DNA of 64,000 bases from Prosthecobacter sp. (GTDB lineage: Bacteria > Verrucomicrobiota > Verrucomicrobiia > Verrucomicrobiales > Verrucomicrobiaceae), in the NCBI RefSeq assembly GCF_014879935.1, contig NZ_JACSRD010000163.1, positions 1-64,000 on the forward strand, in the 5' to 3' direction. Both the position numbers and the translations under genes were made by a program. Of the stretch, positions 18,755-28,454 are shown piece by piece (within the stretch, counting starts at the first letter, position 1; the number at the start of each line of letters is the position of its first letter). Below the pieces are notes generated by a model. That model had not been told where the DNA came from, made no database searches, and worked only from the letters and a program-made list of their open reading frames with translations.

Positions 18755-18941
18755 CCTTGGACTGCGGCAGCCCTGCTGCCGCTTTTCCGAGCCAGCCCTG
18801 CTGGCGTCGATGGCCGGGAGGGGGTGTTCAACACCCAGCGGCTCCGCCCTCGCGGTAGCGCCTCGGCTTCGATCTTACTCACAAGAACTCCGACGGCAGG
18901 GCTGCCTCCAAAAAGCGGCAGCAGGCTGCCGCATTCCACGG
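18755..18941. repeat. MITE-like inverted-repeat element, copy 2
   Basis: A 187-bp element is the reverse-orientation relative of 10472-10660, with most bases alike end to end. It begins CCTTGGACTGCGGCAGCCCT and ends in the partly degraded complement (AAGCGGCAGCAGGCTGCCGC and a few more). It fills most of the 314-bp gap between the S74 protein and the giant protein, and could attenuate transcription into the latter. Confidence 0.75.
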
Positions 18942-18996
18942 TGCTTCGCACTCCTCCGCTTCGTCATTCTGACTCCGTCATTGCCCTTTTCCGCCC

Positions 18997-21900
18997 ATGA
19001 AACGCTTCCTCCTTCCCGCCCTCGGCTCTCTGCTTCTCGCCACCACGGCGGCGGCGCAGTTTGAACTCAAGGGCGGCAGCTTCAACAGCCTGCGGGCCGT
19101 GCCGGTGAACACGGGCGGCTCGCCAGCCGTCTTCACCCCCCAGTATTCCGGCCAAGCCGCGACCACAGGCTCCGCCGGAGCCATCGACACCACACCCGGC
19201 AATCCACTCGATGCGGGCAGCATCGCCGCAGAACACTACAACCGCTATCCGGCGGGCAAGCAGACCACCGGCGTCACCGTGGTGGGGGGCATCGTGCTGA
19301 TCCGCTCCAGCGTCGGCGGTGTCTTTGCCTCCGGCGTGCCACGTTACTTCCTGGGGGATGAGATCGAGCGGCCTCTGGTGGCATCGACCGGCATCGGCGC
19401 CGTCGCTCCTGGGTATTGGCGGGCGAAACCGGTGGCCTATGGCGAGATCATCACTCATCCCGGCGGCGGGCAGGAAACACCGCTGCCGAACCCCAACGCG
19501 CCCGATCCTGCGCCCGCCCACAGCTTTTACTACAGCCCTCATGCGGGGAAGGTCTTTGCCCACGAGCCCGGACGGGTGACGGTGATGTGGGTGACGCAGG
19601 CACCCGTGGGACCAGGCGGCACGACGGGGGCGGGCGACAATCCGAAGGAGTTTCGCTTCAAAGAGGAGAGCTTCAGCGTCTCCTCCGGCACCTCGCGACC
19701 TGTGCGCACGATTTACTGGACGGAGCGCACCTTCAACGGGCCGGCGGTCACCATCCCCACCGGCCGCATCGTGACGGTGAATCCGGTCTTCAACACCTTT
19801 TTCCCGCAGAACGTGGACGAGGAATATGCCGGAGTGGGTGTGATCCCCGGCAATCCGAATGCGACACCGCCACCGGAGCTGCGCACGCTCTGGTTTCAAA
19901 ATACGGCGGGCCTGGGCCAGCTCCGTGCCTATAACAAAGAAGGGCGCATCCTGGTGGAATATCTTGGCACCCTGCAAAGCGGCGGCGGCGCGGTGCATGA
20001 GTTCCTCGGTGCGGACATCGTGGAGGTGGTGCAGGCGGCACCGAGCATCGTGACGACGGTGAATCTGGGCGAGCAGCTGCTGCCGCGTGATTTCAACGGC
20101 CAAGTCCCCGATAATGCTGACGCCCTGCGGCCCACCGCCGTGATGAACCTGGGGCAGAACGGCGTGACCTACTATGGCACCAGCGCCCGCGCCGATGGCC
20201 AGCTCATCTACCACGCCGAGTGGGAGAACGACAACCCGGACCGGGTCAGCTTTTACTGGCTGGAGGAAAACGATGCGGCCATCCATTTCCTGGACGCTCC
20301 AGGCACGCCCAATCTGGGCATCGCCTGGCCGAAGTATCTCAACAAATACCACCAGGTCTGGCCCGGCCCGATATCCGAATATGCAGGCGTCAGTGTGGAG
20401 GACAACGGCAGCACGGCGGCCACCGGCCTCCAGTTCAGCGGCGGCAGCCTGCCCACGATCGTGCATCAGGATGATGGTGCGCAGACCGAGGCGGAGATCG
20501 ACCAGGCCACGCAGCGGCTGGTGGTGGACTTCAGCGCCTCCACGGACAAGACCAACCGCAGCCTGCTGAAGTTCAGCACCGGCAGCTCGGTGTGGTATGT
20601 GCGGCTTTTCATCCAGTCGCAGAGCGTGCTAGGCACGCCGGAGATTCTTGATCCAGACGGAGCCGGACCGCTCACAGGCACACCAGCAGTGTACACGCTG
20701 GCGGATCTGGATGCCAATGGCACACGCGATCTGGTGGTGACCACCGCCATCGTGGGCCAGCGCATTGAACGGCCGGACTCGAATCACGAAATCGCGGGCT
20801 TCATCGCCGCTGGCAAAGGCTATCATCCAGGTGCGTATGTGAATCCCTTTTTAGCAGGTGTGCCTGCCGCCGCGGCAGGGGCCATCATTCCCGTAAATGC
20901 CATGCCCGGTGACGATCAACTCACGGTGTGGTGGTTCACCAAAGTGACACCTCCGGGCAATGGCTTCGAGCCGTTTTATGTGCCCTCGACATCGGGCGTG
21001 TACACCGTGTCGTATCCTTCGGGCGCAGATCAGATCATCATGGCTTCAAACGCGGGCACAGGGGATCTCAGCCCCGCACAGGCGGCAGGTGAACTCTACT
21101 ACCAAAACAATGCCGCGCTGCCCGGCTACAACCCGAACGAGGAGCATGCGCTCATGCTCGCTGGACGAGCCTACGCGCTGCGGGATGATTTGAATGTCAC
21201 CAGCGGCGGTGGCTTCACCTCGCAGCCCTTTGCCCTGATCAGCTACACCAATCCAGCAGACAACCGCCCCGCCATGCGCGTCTTCCAGGTGCTGCGTGAA
21301 CTCGATCTTCCCGGCACGGCCAATGACGTGCTCTTCAACTATCCTGTGACCGCCGGTGCGCGCATACCCGCGCCCATGCCGTTGCCACTGCTGCCGCTGC
21401 CTGTGGATGCTAACGGCAATATGCCGAACCGCGAGGTCGTGGTGACGCCAGATCCAGCGCCGCACGCCACCGCGCCAGATGCCTACGACGCCTTCACCTA
21501 CAAGGACAGGAGGGACTTCATCTGGGTCTATCGCGGGCCGCACAATGCCGGAACGCCGACTCTGGGCATGCAGTTCTACTACATGATGCAGGAGGGCTTC
21601 TTCATCCCTGGCGTGGGCACGCAGCCCGCCGTGGGCTCCGTGCTGCCCTACCTGCGCCCGCTCTCCGGCGGCGTGCCGCAGGGAGATGCCGTCACCGGCA
21701 CACCGCTGACGGTGACCTACCGCCCGACGTGGCCGACCGCCGCACCGGAACTGCGCGTGGCGGAGACGCTGGCGCTGCCGAAGTTTGGCCTGCCGCAGGT
21801 GCGTGGACAAACCAGCGCGGAGGTGCTCTACCAGCAGTCCATCGCCCTCAACGGCATCGCCAAGAACAGCGTGACACTGCATGATCCCACGGTGGCAAAG

Positions 21901-24900
21901 AAGGTTCTGCTATCCTCTCAGGGGCTGACCGATCTCCCTGCCAGCATCGCCACCACGATCTACAACGGGCGCACCTATTTCCAGCGCCTGCCTCCGCATT
22001 TGCAGCAGCGCTTTTACATGACCCCGGTGCTCGGCGGTGATCTGGAACTGGTCCTGGAAGGTCAGTTCATCGATGAACCGGCGGGTGAGGACTATCTGAA
22101 CCTCAATGTGCTCTCCGCCACAGATGTGGCGAAGCTAAAGGAACTGGCTTCTGATGATCCCGGAAACAAATGGAGCAATGCGATTGATGCCCTGAAAGCC
22201 AAGGTCGATACCTTCATCGAGAATCCGGCCAAGAAGGGCACCTTCAAAATCGGCAGCAGCACCGACGTCAACGGCACTAGCCTCGTCAAGATCAGTGACT
22301 CCGACACTGCCGTGGACAGCTACGCCCTCACCGCCACGGGCCAGGGAACCGGCTATGTGACCCTGCTGTTTGCGGATGGCGAGGCATTCACTCCAGAAGG
22401 CGATCCCATCAGCCTCGCCGTGATCAAGGTGGCCCCGCAGCTCTATGTGGGGGACATGAAGGTGCTCTTTTCCAGCAACCCGCTGGATGAGCAGGTCTCG
22501 CTGCGACACAGCGGCGACTTTGCCGCCAGGCCACAGGACTATGAGTTCGAGTGGCGCTACTCTCCGCTGGTGGACGGCCTGCCGCCTGCCACCTACGCCT
22601 ACAATGCCCCGACAGCCGTCCTGAGCAACGCCACCACCTGGAAGCTGGTGCAGAATCCCGCTGCCGCCCTGCCCAGCGCCGCCGAATATACCACTGCGGC
22701 TACCGTGCCCGTGCCGCGCACTTTGACGATCTACAACGAAAGTTACGCCAGCGGAGAGCTGCCCGGCGTGGTGATGAAGAGCACCACGGATGTGGACTTC
22801 ACCGCCGCACTGCCCGCCCAGGTCATCTTCAGCGCGGACCTCCCCAACGATCTCGACGGCTTCGTGCTCCATGTGAACGGCATCCCCGTGCTGGCCTTCC
22901 GCGCACCGGAGTCCTTTACCAGCAGCAACGCTGTCACCGGGCTTTCCAGCACCGGTCTGCCCCAGCAGTTCTCCCTGAGCCCGAACTCCTTCACCAAGGG
23001 CGTGAACACCATTGAAGTGGCGCTTTTCAGCGATGCCGACCCGCTGGTTTCCTCGCAGGTGAATTTCCGCCTCGAAACCGTGACCCGCAACGACCGCGTG
23101 GACCCCGCTGAGTATGCGGGCTCTCCTTGGTTGCAACCCAACGGCACCTTTTTGAATCTGATCACGCTCGGCGGCTCTCCCACCGCGCCGCTCGGTGATC
23201 CCGTGCTGCTCATGCAGGACAATGCCTTCACTGTGCGCTACCGGCCCAAGATCGGGATTGGGCATATCCTGGCGCCGGGAGCAGATCAAAGTGCCGTACC
23301 GTGGTCGGACTGGATGGATGCCCAAACGGTGCCCGGCTGGGTGAAGCGCGTGCTGGCGGCCATCAACCCCTTCAACCAGCGCATGACCGATCTTTATAAC
23401 AACGCGGTGAACACCGATGTCAGCGTGCTCACGCAGGCCGGCACCCGCTGGGAAGGTGACATCGCGCTCAATCTGGAAAACATCAACAGTGCCGGACTCA
23501 TCGAGATCTACGAGACCGTGCTCAACCGCGCCAAGCTCTTCAGCATCGACAACGGCTACGACGTGCCCGGTGTGAATGACGCGCTGCTGCTGGCCGCCGG
23601 TTATTTGAACGACCTCTACATCCTGCTGGGCAATGAAGCTTATGCGGATGCGGCGAATCCGACCATCTCGCTCGACGACCAGACCACCATCACCGAGGTG
23701 AACACCAGCCGTTTCTCCTTTGAAGGCCAGGTGGCCAGCGCACTGGAAGAGGAGCTGGCCCTGCTGCGCGGACGTGACGATTTCCTGGCCACCAGCGTGG
23801 CCACCGCGCCTGCCTACAACCGCCTCTACTGGAACTACACCGGAGGCATCAACAGCGGCGAGGTGCTCTATGCCGTGAACTACAACATCAAGGAAAAGGC
23901 GGGCAGCAGCACACAGAACGGCATCATCAACGCCGCCGACGCGCAGCGCATGTTCCCCCAGGCGCATGGCGATGCCTACGGTCACTATCTGACCGCGCTG
24001 AAAGGCTACTACCGCCTGCTCACGCACGAAGACTTCACCTGGACGCCGCGTGCCGAAGTGGTGCTGGTGCTCGGCCAGAATGTCAGCGTGGACTACTACG
24101 ACGAGCGCAAGTTCGCCGCCGCCGCCGCCAACGTGGCACGATCGGCGGAGCAGATCCTCGCCCTGACCTGGCGGCAGGCCTATCAGGATGACAAAGCCAC
24201 GGGCTGGGCCCATTTCCGTGATGACAAACTCAACAGTCGCACCAATGAAAGGCGCCAGTGGGGCGTGGATGAGTGGGCCGCACGCGGCACGGGCGGCGCG
24301 TATCTGCACTGGCTGTCCGGAAACGCCGTGCTGCCGGATGAGGATAACAATCCCCAGCACAGCGGCATCCAGATCGTGGACCGCAGCACCGTGCCGGAAC
24401 TGGTGGAACTCGCCGCTGCCGGTGCCTCCATGCAGGAAACGCTGGACCACGCCAACGCGCATCTCAACCCGCTCGGTCTCAGCCCCGATGCCATCACCTT
24501 CGACATCTCACCCTCACAGCTCAAGGCCGGGAACACCCACTTCGAGCAGGTCTATGGCCGCGCCCTCAGCGCCGTCCTGAACGCCAAGGGTGCCTTTGAC
24601 CAGGCCGGGCGCATGACCCGCCTGCTGCGCAATCAGGACAACCAGATTGACGACTACAACACCACCATCGAGGAGCAGGAGCGCGCCTTTGACTACAAGC
24701 TCATCGATCTCTTCGGCACGCCCTACACCGCCGATGTCGGTCCCGGCAAAACCTATGCGCAGGGTTATGACGGCCCCGATCTGATCCACTGGTTCCTCGT
24801 GGATGAGGCCAGCGATCTGGAGGATTCCTACGGTCCTGCCAGGACGATTTCAGTCAAACAACCGATGAACTTTGACCCGTCACTGAAAGTCTCCGGCTCG

Positions 24901-26874
24901 GACTTGGACGAGACGGCCAGCTTTAACACGATCTACAATCAACTGAATGATCCCGCGCTTTACGTCACCAGAGAGGTCTCGGTGGAACCAAACCGACTGG
25001 CTCAGAAGGCGAATATCTATCTCGGTGGCACCGCAGGTGAAAGACGCGTCACCGGTGAACTGCAAACCGCGCTGCTCTTAGCCCAGGAGGCACAGATCGA
25101 ACTCCAAGGCAGCCTGGATAGTGTCGGGCGCTACATGAAGCGCTTCCACGCGAGTCGGGATCTTTTTGCTGAGATGGTGCGGATTCAGAGTGACATTCTC
25201 AGCAAACGAAAAAGCTCTCAAGCGACCATCATCGCGGCGGACAAACTCCAGAAGACTCTTGAGTCCAGCGCCAGGGAGGCAGATGCGATCGCAGCGGCCG
25301 CAAATGAGATCGCGACGGGTATTTCTGAGGCGTTTCCCAAAGTGCTTGGATTCTCAAACGATGCTTCCTCTGGTCCCCGTTCTCTCACCATTCTTGCAGG
25401 AGTTGCCATTGCCCAGGTGGCCCGGTTTATCGGAGTGGCCCAGGCCACGGAGGCGGCTCGGGAGGAAACGAAAATATTGGAAGCAAACCTTCTGCTCGAA
25501 AAAGATCTCGATGCCCTGGGCTTCGATCTTGAGCAGCGCCAGTTCATCTATGAGTTCTATCTGCTCTTCAATGAAGTCGTGGATCAGACCTTCAATGTGG
25601 CCGCCCGCGCTGGGCAGTATCAGCGCGCCAACGAGGAGATCCGCAACGTCCTCGCCCGTGGTGACCGCATCCTGGCCGAGCGTGAGATCTTCCGTCTGCG
25701 CGCCGCCGCTATCATTCAGGGCTACCGCACGCGGGATGTGGCCTTCCGCGCCTTTCGTAATGAGGCGCTGGAGCAATACCGTACGCTCTACGATCTCGGT
25801 GCGCGCTACACCTACCTTGCCGCCAAAAGCTACGACTACGAGACCGGCCTGCTCGGCTCACCCGCAGGTCGGGCGGTGATCAACCGCATCGTCGCCTCAC
25901 GCGCTCTCGGCGATCTCACCAACGGCACCCCGCAGGCCACCGTCAGCACACTCGGTGATGCAGGGCTCGCCGGCACCATGGCGCAAATGACCGCCGACTT
26001 CGCCGTCGCGAAGGGCCGTCTCGGCATCAACAACCCGGACCAAAACGGCACGCTCTTCTCCCTGCGTCACGAGCTTTTCCGCCTCACCGAAGATCCCACT
26101 ACCACCGCCGATGACGATCAATGGCAGCAGACTCTGGAGCAGCATATCGTCAGCGATCTCATGACCGATCCCGACGCCGCGATCTACTGCAACAGCCTCA
26201 GCAACTCCAATGGCGGCCGCGTGCCCGGCATCATCATCCCCTTCAGCACCACCGTGCGCGACGGGCTCAATTGGTTCGGCCTGCCCACCGCCGGCGGTGA
26301 TCACGCCTACTCCGAATCCAACTTTGCCACCAAGATCTACTCTGCGGGAATGGTGCTCAAAGGCTACGTCGGCATGGACCCCTACGCCTTCGGTACTCCG
26401 AACGCTGGCGGCCCCACCACCAGCGGCTCGAACACCCTCAGCGCCACACCTTACGTCTATCTCATCCCCACTGGCACCGACTCGATGCGTGCGCCTGCCC
26501 CTGGCACCACCGGTTCCATCCGCAGTTGGGAGGTGGTGGATCAGGCCCTGCCGCTGCCTTACAACCTTGGAGCAACCGCCTTCAACGGTGCTCAGTTCTT
26601 CAACGCCAGCGGCACCCTCACCGAGAAACCCTGGATTGTCCGCCAGCACCAGGCCTTCCGTCCGGTGAACGATCCCGCCTTTTTCTACAGTCTCATCCCC
26701 CAGGAGTTCACCAGCAGCCGTCTCGTCGGCCGCAGCGTGTGGAACAGCGGTTGGAAGATCGTCATCCCTGCCTACACCCTGCTCAACGACGAGGAAGAGG
26801 GCCTGAACCGCTTTGTCCGCAGCGTGAAGGACATCCAGCTCTTTCTGCGCACCTACAGCAACTCGGGCAACTAG
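18997..26874 (+). CDS. Giant secreted protein, 2,625 residues, unknown function
   Basis: A signal peptide (MKRFLLPALGSLLLATTAAA) precedes a mature start QFELKGGSFNSLRAVPVNTG. Residues up to about 1,600 are beta-rich with no recognised catalytic motif. From about 1,600 to 2,300 the protein is largely alpha-helical: NAADAQRMFPQAHGDAYGHY, FAAAAANVARSAEQILALTW, then long amphipathic helices near 2,020-2,280 (LFAEMVRIQSDILSKRKSSQ, AREETKILEANLLLEKDLDA). One Ala/Ile-rich helix (LTILAGVAIAQVARFIGVAQ) near 2,130 could enter a membrane. The C-terminal 300 residues are beta-rich again and end WKIVIPAYTLL...DIQLFLRTYS. Length, long helical bundle and beta-rich end recall Tc-toxin TcA subunits, but no homology can be claimed from reading alone. 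It is the fourth gene of a co-directional exoprotein run. Confidence 0.88.
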   Translation: MKRFLLPALGSLLLATTAAAQFELKGGSFNSLRAVPVNTGGSPAVFTPQYSGQAATTGSAGAIDTTPGNPLDAGSIAAEHYNRYPAGKQTTGVTVVGGIVLIRSSVGGVFASGVPRYFLGDEIERPLVASTGIGAVAPGYWRAKPVAYGEIITHPGGGQETPLPNPNAPDPAPAHSFYYSPHAGKVFAHEPGRVTVMWVTQAPVGPGGTTGAGDNPKEFRFKEESFSVSSGTSRPVRTIYWTERTFNGPAVTIPTGRIVTVNPVFNTFFPQNVDEEYAGVGVIPGNPNATPPPELRTLWFQNTAGLGQLRAYNKEGRILVEYLGTLQSGGGAVHEFLGADIVEVVQAAPSIVTTVNLGEQLLPRDFNGQVPDNADALRPTAVMNLGQNGVTYYGTSARADGQLIYHAEWENDNPDRVSFYWLEENDAAIHFLDAPGTPNLGIAWPKYLNKYHQVWPGPISEYAGVSVEDNGSTAATGLQFSGGSLPTIVHQDDGAQTEAEIDQATQRLVVDFSASTDKTNRSLLKFSTGSSVWYVRLFIQSQSVLGTPEILDPDGAGPLTGTPAVYTLADLDANGTRDLVVTTAIVGQRIERPDSNHEIAGFIAAGKGYHPGAYVNPFLAGVPAAAAGAIIPVNAMPGDDQLTVWWFTKVTPPGNGFEPFYVPSTSGVYTVSYPSGADQIIMASNAGTGDLSPAQAAGELYYQNNAALPGYNPNEEHALMLAGRAYALRDDLNVTSGGGFTSQPFALISYTNPADNRPAMRVFQVLRELDLPGTANDVLFNYPVTAGARIPAPMPLPLLPLPVDANGNMPNREVVVTPDPAPHATAPDAYDAFTYKDRRDFIWVYRGPHNAGTPTLGMQFYYMMQEGFFIPGVGTQPAVGSVLPYLRPLSGGVPQGDAVTGTPLTVTYRPTWPTAAPELRVAETLALPKFGLPQVRGQTSAEVLYQQSIALNGIAKNSVTLHDPTVAKKVLLSSQGLTDLPASIATTIYNGRTYFQRLPPHLQQRFYMTPVLGGDLELVLEGQFIDEPAGEDYLNLNVLSATDVAKLKELASDDPGNKWSNAIDALKAKVDTFIENPAKKGTFKIGSSTDVNGTSLVKISDSDTAVDSYALTATGQGTGYVTLLFADGEAFTPEGDPISLAVIKVAPQLYVGDMKVLFSSNPLDEQVSLRHSGDFAARPQDYEFEWRYSPLVDGLPPATYAYNAPTAVLSNATTWKLVQNPAAALPSAAEYTTAATVPVPRTLTIYNESYASGELPGVVMKSTTDVDFTAALPAQVIFSADLPNDLDGFVLHVNGIPVLAFRAPESFTSSNAVTGLSSTGLPQQFSLSPNSFTKGVNTIEVALFSDADPLVSSQVNFRLETVTRNDRVDPAEYAGSPWLQPNGTFLNLITLGGSPTAPLGDPVLLMQDNAFTVRYRPKIGIGHILAPGADQSAVPWSDWMDAQTVPGWVKRVLAAINPFNQRMTDLYNNAVNTDVSVLTQAGTRWEGDIALNLENINSAGLIEIYETVLNRAKLFSIDNGYDVPGVNDALLLAAGYLNDLYILLGNEAYADAANPTISLDDQTTITEVNTSRFSFEGQVASALEEELALLRGRDDFLATSVATAPAYNRLYWNYTGGINSGEVLYAVNYNIKEKAGSSTQNGIINAADAQRMFPQAHGDAYGHYLTALKGYYRLLTHEDFTWTPRAEVVLVLGQNVSVDYYDERKFAAAAANVARSAEQILALTWRQAYQDDKATGWAHFRDDKLNSRTNERRQWGVDEWAARGTGGAYLHWLSGNAVLPDEDNNPQHSGIQIVDRSTVPELVELAAAGASMQETLDHANAHLNPLGLSPDAITFDISPSQLKAGNTHFEQVYGRALSAVLNAKGAFDQAGRMTRLLRNQDNQIDDYNTTIEEQERAFDYKLIDLFGTPYTADVGPGKTYAQGYDGPDLIHWFLVDEASDLEDSYGPARTISVKQPMNFDPSLKVSGSDLDETASFNTIYNQLNDPALYVTREVSVEPNRLAQKANIYLGGTAGERRVTGELQTALLLAQEAQIELQGSLDSVGRYMKRFHASRDLFAEMVRIQSDILSKRKSSQATIIAADKLQKTLESSAREADAIAAAANEIATGISEAFPKVLGFSNDASSGPRSLTILAGVAIAQVARFIGVAQATEAAREETKILEANLLLEKDLDALGFDLEQRQFIYEFYLLFNEVVDQTFNVAARAGQYQRANEEIRNVLARGDRILAEREIFRLRAAAIIQGYRTRDVAFRAFRNEALEQYRTLYDLGARYTYLAAKSYDYETGLLGSPAGRAVINRIVASRALGDLTNGTPQATVSTLGDAGLAGTMAQMTADFAVAKGRLGINNPDQNGTLFSLRHELFRLTEDPTTTADDDQWQQTLEQHIVSDLMTDPDAAIYCNSLSNSNGGRVPGIIIPFSTTVRDGLNWFGLPTAGGDHAYSESNFATKIYSAGMVLKGYVGMDPYAFGTPNAGGPTTSGSNTLSATPYVYLIPTGTDSMRAPAPGTTGSIRSWEVVDQALPLPYNLGATAFNGAQFFNASGTLTEKPWIVRQHQAFRPVNDPAFFYSLIPQEFTSSRLVGRSVWNSGWKIVIPAYTLLNDEEEGLNRFVRSVKDIQLFLRTYSNSGN

Positions 26875-26877
26875 TGA

Positions 26878-26896
26878 GACAGGCATCCTGCCTGTC
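26878..26896 (+). terminator. Hairpin after the giant gene
   Basis: GACAGGCA and TGCCTGTC form a perfect 8-bp stem around TCC, 4 bp past the stop codon. There is no T-run. It could be a weak terminator, a 3' stabiliser or a small dispersed repeat; related GACAGG/GCCTGTC bases recur inside the next gene. Confidence 0.4.
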
Positions 26897-26910
26897 GGAT
26901 CATCGCCAGC

Positions 26911-27483
26911 ATGAATCGCACTGCTTTCATCACTCTCGCCGTCCTGGCGGTGGCAGCCATCGGGTATCGCATGGCTGCTCCAGACAGGAACGAGTGGCTG
27001 CCTGTCGCTCGTCAGGCAGGCACTCTGCCAGCAGCCCCTCCCACTGCGACGAAGACCGATCCCACGGAAGTGTTCCAGCGCGCTTTTTGGAAACGTCCTG
27101 TTGCTGAAGACCACATTCTTCACGCGGAACGCCGTGAGTGGGCGGACAGCAAGGGGGTTCAACACTGGCAGTGGTTCATCGCAGTCCAGCCCTCGCCTGC
27201 TTTGGTGAAGCACCTGCGCGACGACAACGCCTTTAATCTCGTGGTCGGAGTTCCATCCAAGCCGGTCGAACACGCTCCTGATTGGTTCATCACGCGCACG
27301 ATAACAAACCAGATGCATTCGCCGATGGGGAAAATGTGTCTCCTCTTTGATGACACGACGAACACGCTCTACGCCACCGACAGTGGAGGCGGCTTCAGCG
27401 CCGGTGCCCCACAGCCAGGCAAGGCCATCCCGCAAACGGCTGCTGCAGGCCGTCTTCCCACATCGCCACCTCCCAAGCCATGA
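26911..27483 (+). CDS. Small membrane-anchored or exported protein, unknown
   Basis: The product has 190 residues. It begins with an uncleaved-signal-anchor-like helix (MNRTAFITLAVLAVAAIGYRMAA), then a Pro/Ala/Thr linker and a globular middle (EVFQRAFWKRPVAEDHILHAERREW, HWQWFIAVQPSPALVKHLRD). The tail is Gly/Pro-rich and probably disordered. It starts 36 bp after the giant gene on the same strand, separated only by a hairpin, so it may be the last gene of that operon. No family recognised. Confidence 0.7.
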   Translation: MNRTAFITLAVLAVAAIGYRMAAPDRNEWLPVARQAGTLPAAPPTATKTDPTEVFQRAFWKRPVAEDHILHAERREWADSKGVQHWQWFIAVQPSPALVKHLRDDNAFNLVVGVPSKPVEHAPDWFITRTITNQMHSPMGKMCLLFDDTTNTLYATDSGGGFSAGAPQPGKAIPQTAAAGRLPTSPPPKP

Positions 27484-27537
27484 GTTCCTCATGACACACG
27501 ACTCCCATGCGCTGAGCACTGCTCCATTTCAGCATTT

Positions 27538-28414
27538 TTGCATTTGGCATTCGTCATTGCCTCTGGTGCCGTTCCACAGCTTCTCAATCACCAGGGGCGC
27601 ATCGCGGTCAACGGCACCAACTTTGAAGGCACGGGGCGCTTTAAGTTTGCTCTCGTCAACACCAACGGCAGCACCACTTACTGGAGCAACGACGGCACCA
27701 GCACTGCTGGCTCGCAGCCGACGGCGGCGGTGACGCTCACCGTGGCGAAGGGTCTCTACGCCCTCGCGCTCGGCGACACCACCCTGACGAACATGACCGC
27801 CGCGACGGCGACGACGCGAATGGCGGCAGCTTCTCGCCAGTCACCGGCATTTCCACCGCTGCCGCACCATCTCAGACAGCGAGGCATGGCTACGCAGGGC
27901 AGCTCACCGAAGCCACCGCACTGCAACTTGCCGCAGATCCCACCACGGTGAACGAAGGCAGCACCCGTCAGCTCAGCGCCAGCCTGCTCAACGATGATCT
28001 CACCACGACCGCACTCCTCGCCACCGCGGTAAGCTGGGGTGTGCAAACGCCCGGCAGGTGCAATACTTCGGACTGGGCAATTCAAACGCCTCACCGCTGC
28101 TCGATCCGGATTTCGACGGACAAACCAACCTCTTCGAGTTCACGGCAGGCATCGATCCCACCAGCAGCGTCTCCCGCTTTCTTTTGAGCAACGCCAAACT
28201 CCCCGGCCAGCCCAACCAGATGAACATCGTCATCAGTCCGCGCCTCACGGATCGCACCTACACGGTGAAATCGAGCGCCACGCCTGGCCCCGGCGCCGTG
28301 TGGACTCCCCTCACCAGTTTCACCATCACCGACAACGGCAGCACCCGCACGATCACCGATACGGATACCACGGGGGCGAGGAAATTTTATCGGGTGGAGG
28401 TCAGCCAGCCTTAG
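27538..28414 (+). pseudogene. Decayed verrucomicrobial surface protein, three fragments in three frames
   Basis: Fragment 1 (frame of 27538) reads LNHQGRIAVNGTNFEGTGRF to GDTTLTNMTA, the usual N-terminal domain of long verrucomicrobial exoproteins, and starts at a TTG without a real signal peptide. From about 27804 the frame changes and reads DDANGGSFSP, then YAGQLTEATALQLAADPTTV and SASLLNDDLTTTALLATAVSW, an Ig-like module. Near 28050 the frame changes again to VQYFGLGNSNASPLLDPDFD and FEFTAGIDPTSSVSRF through RKFYRVEVSQP and a stop, the usual C-terminal module. Much expected middle sequence is missing. Frameshift and internal deletion make this a pseudogene. Confidence 0.8.
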
Positions 28415-28454
28415 CCAGGGACAGAACTGAAACCGGTTTGATCTCGCGGGAGCG

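Noticed and set aside
22135-24462. 775-codon open frame on the minus strand
   Set aside because: It lies wholly inside the giant gene and shows no recognisable protein features.
25897-27519. 540-codon open frame on the minus strand
   Set aside because: It crosses the end of the giant gene and the small gene after it in antisense, without a family match by eye.
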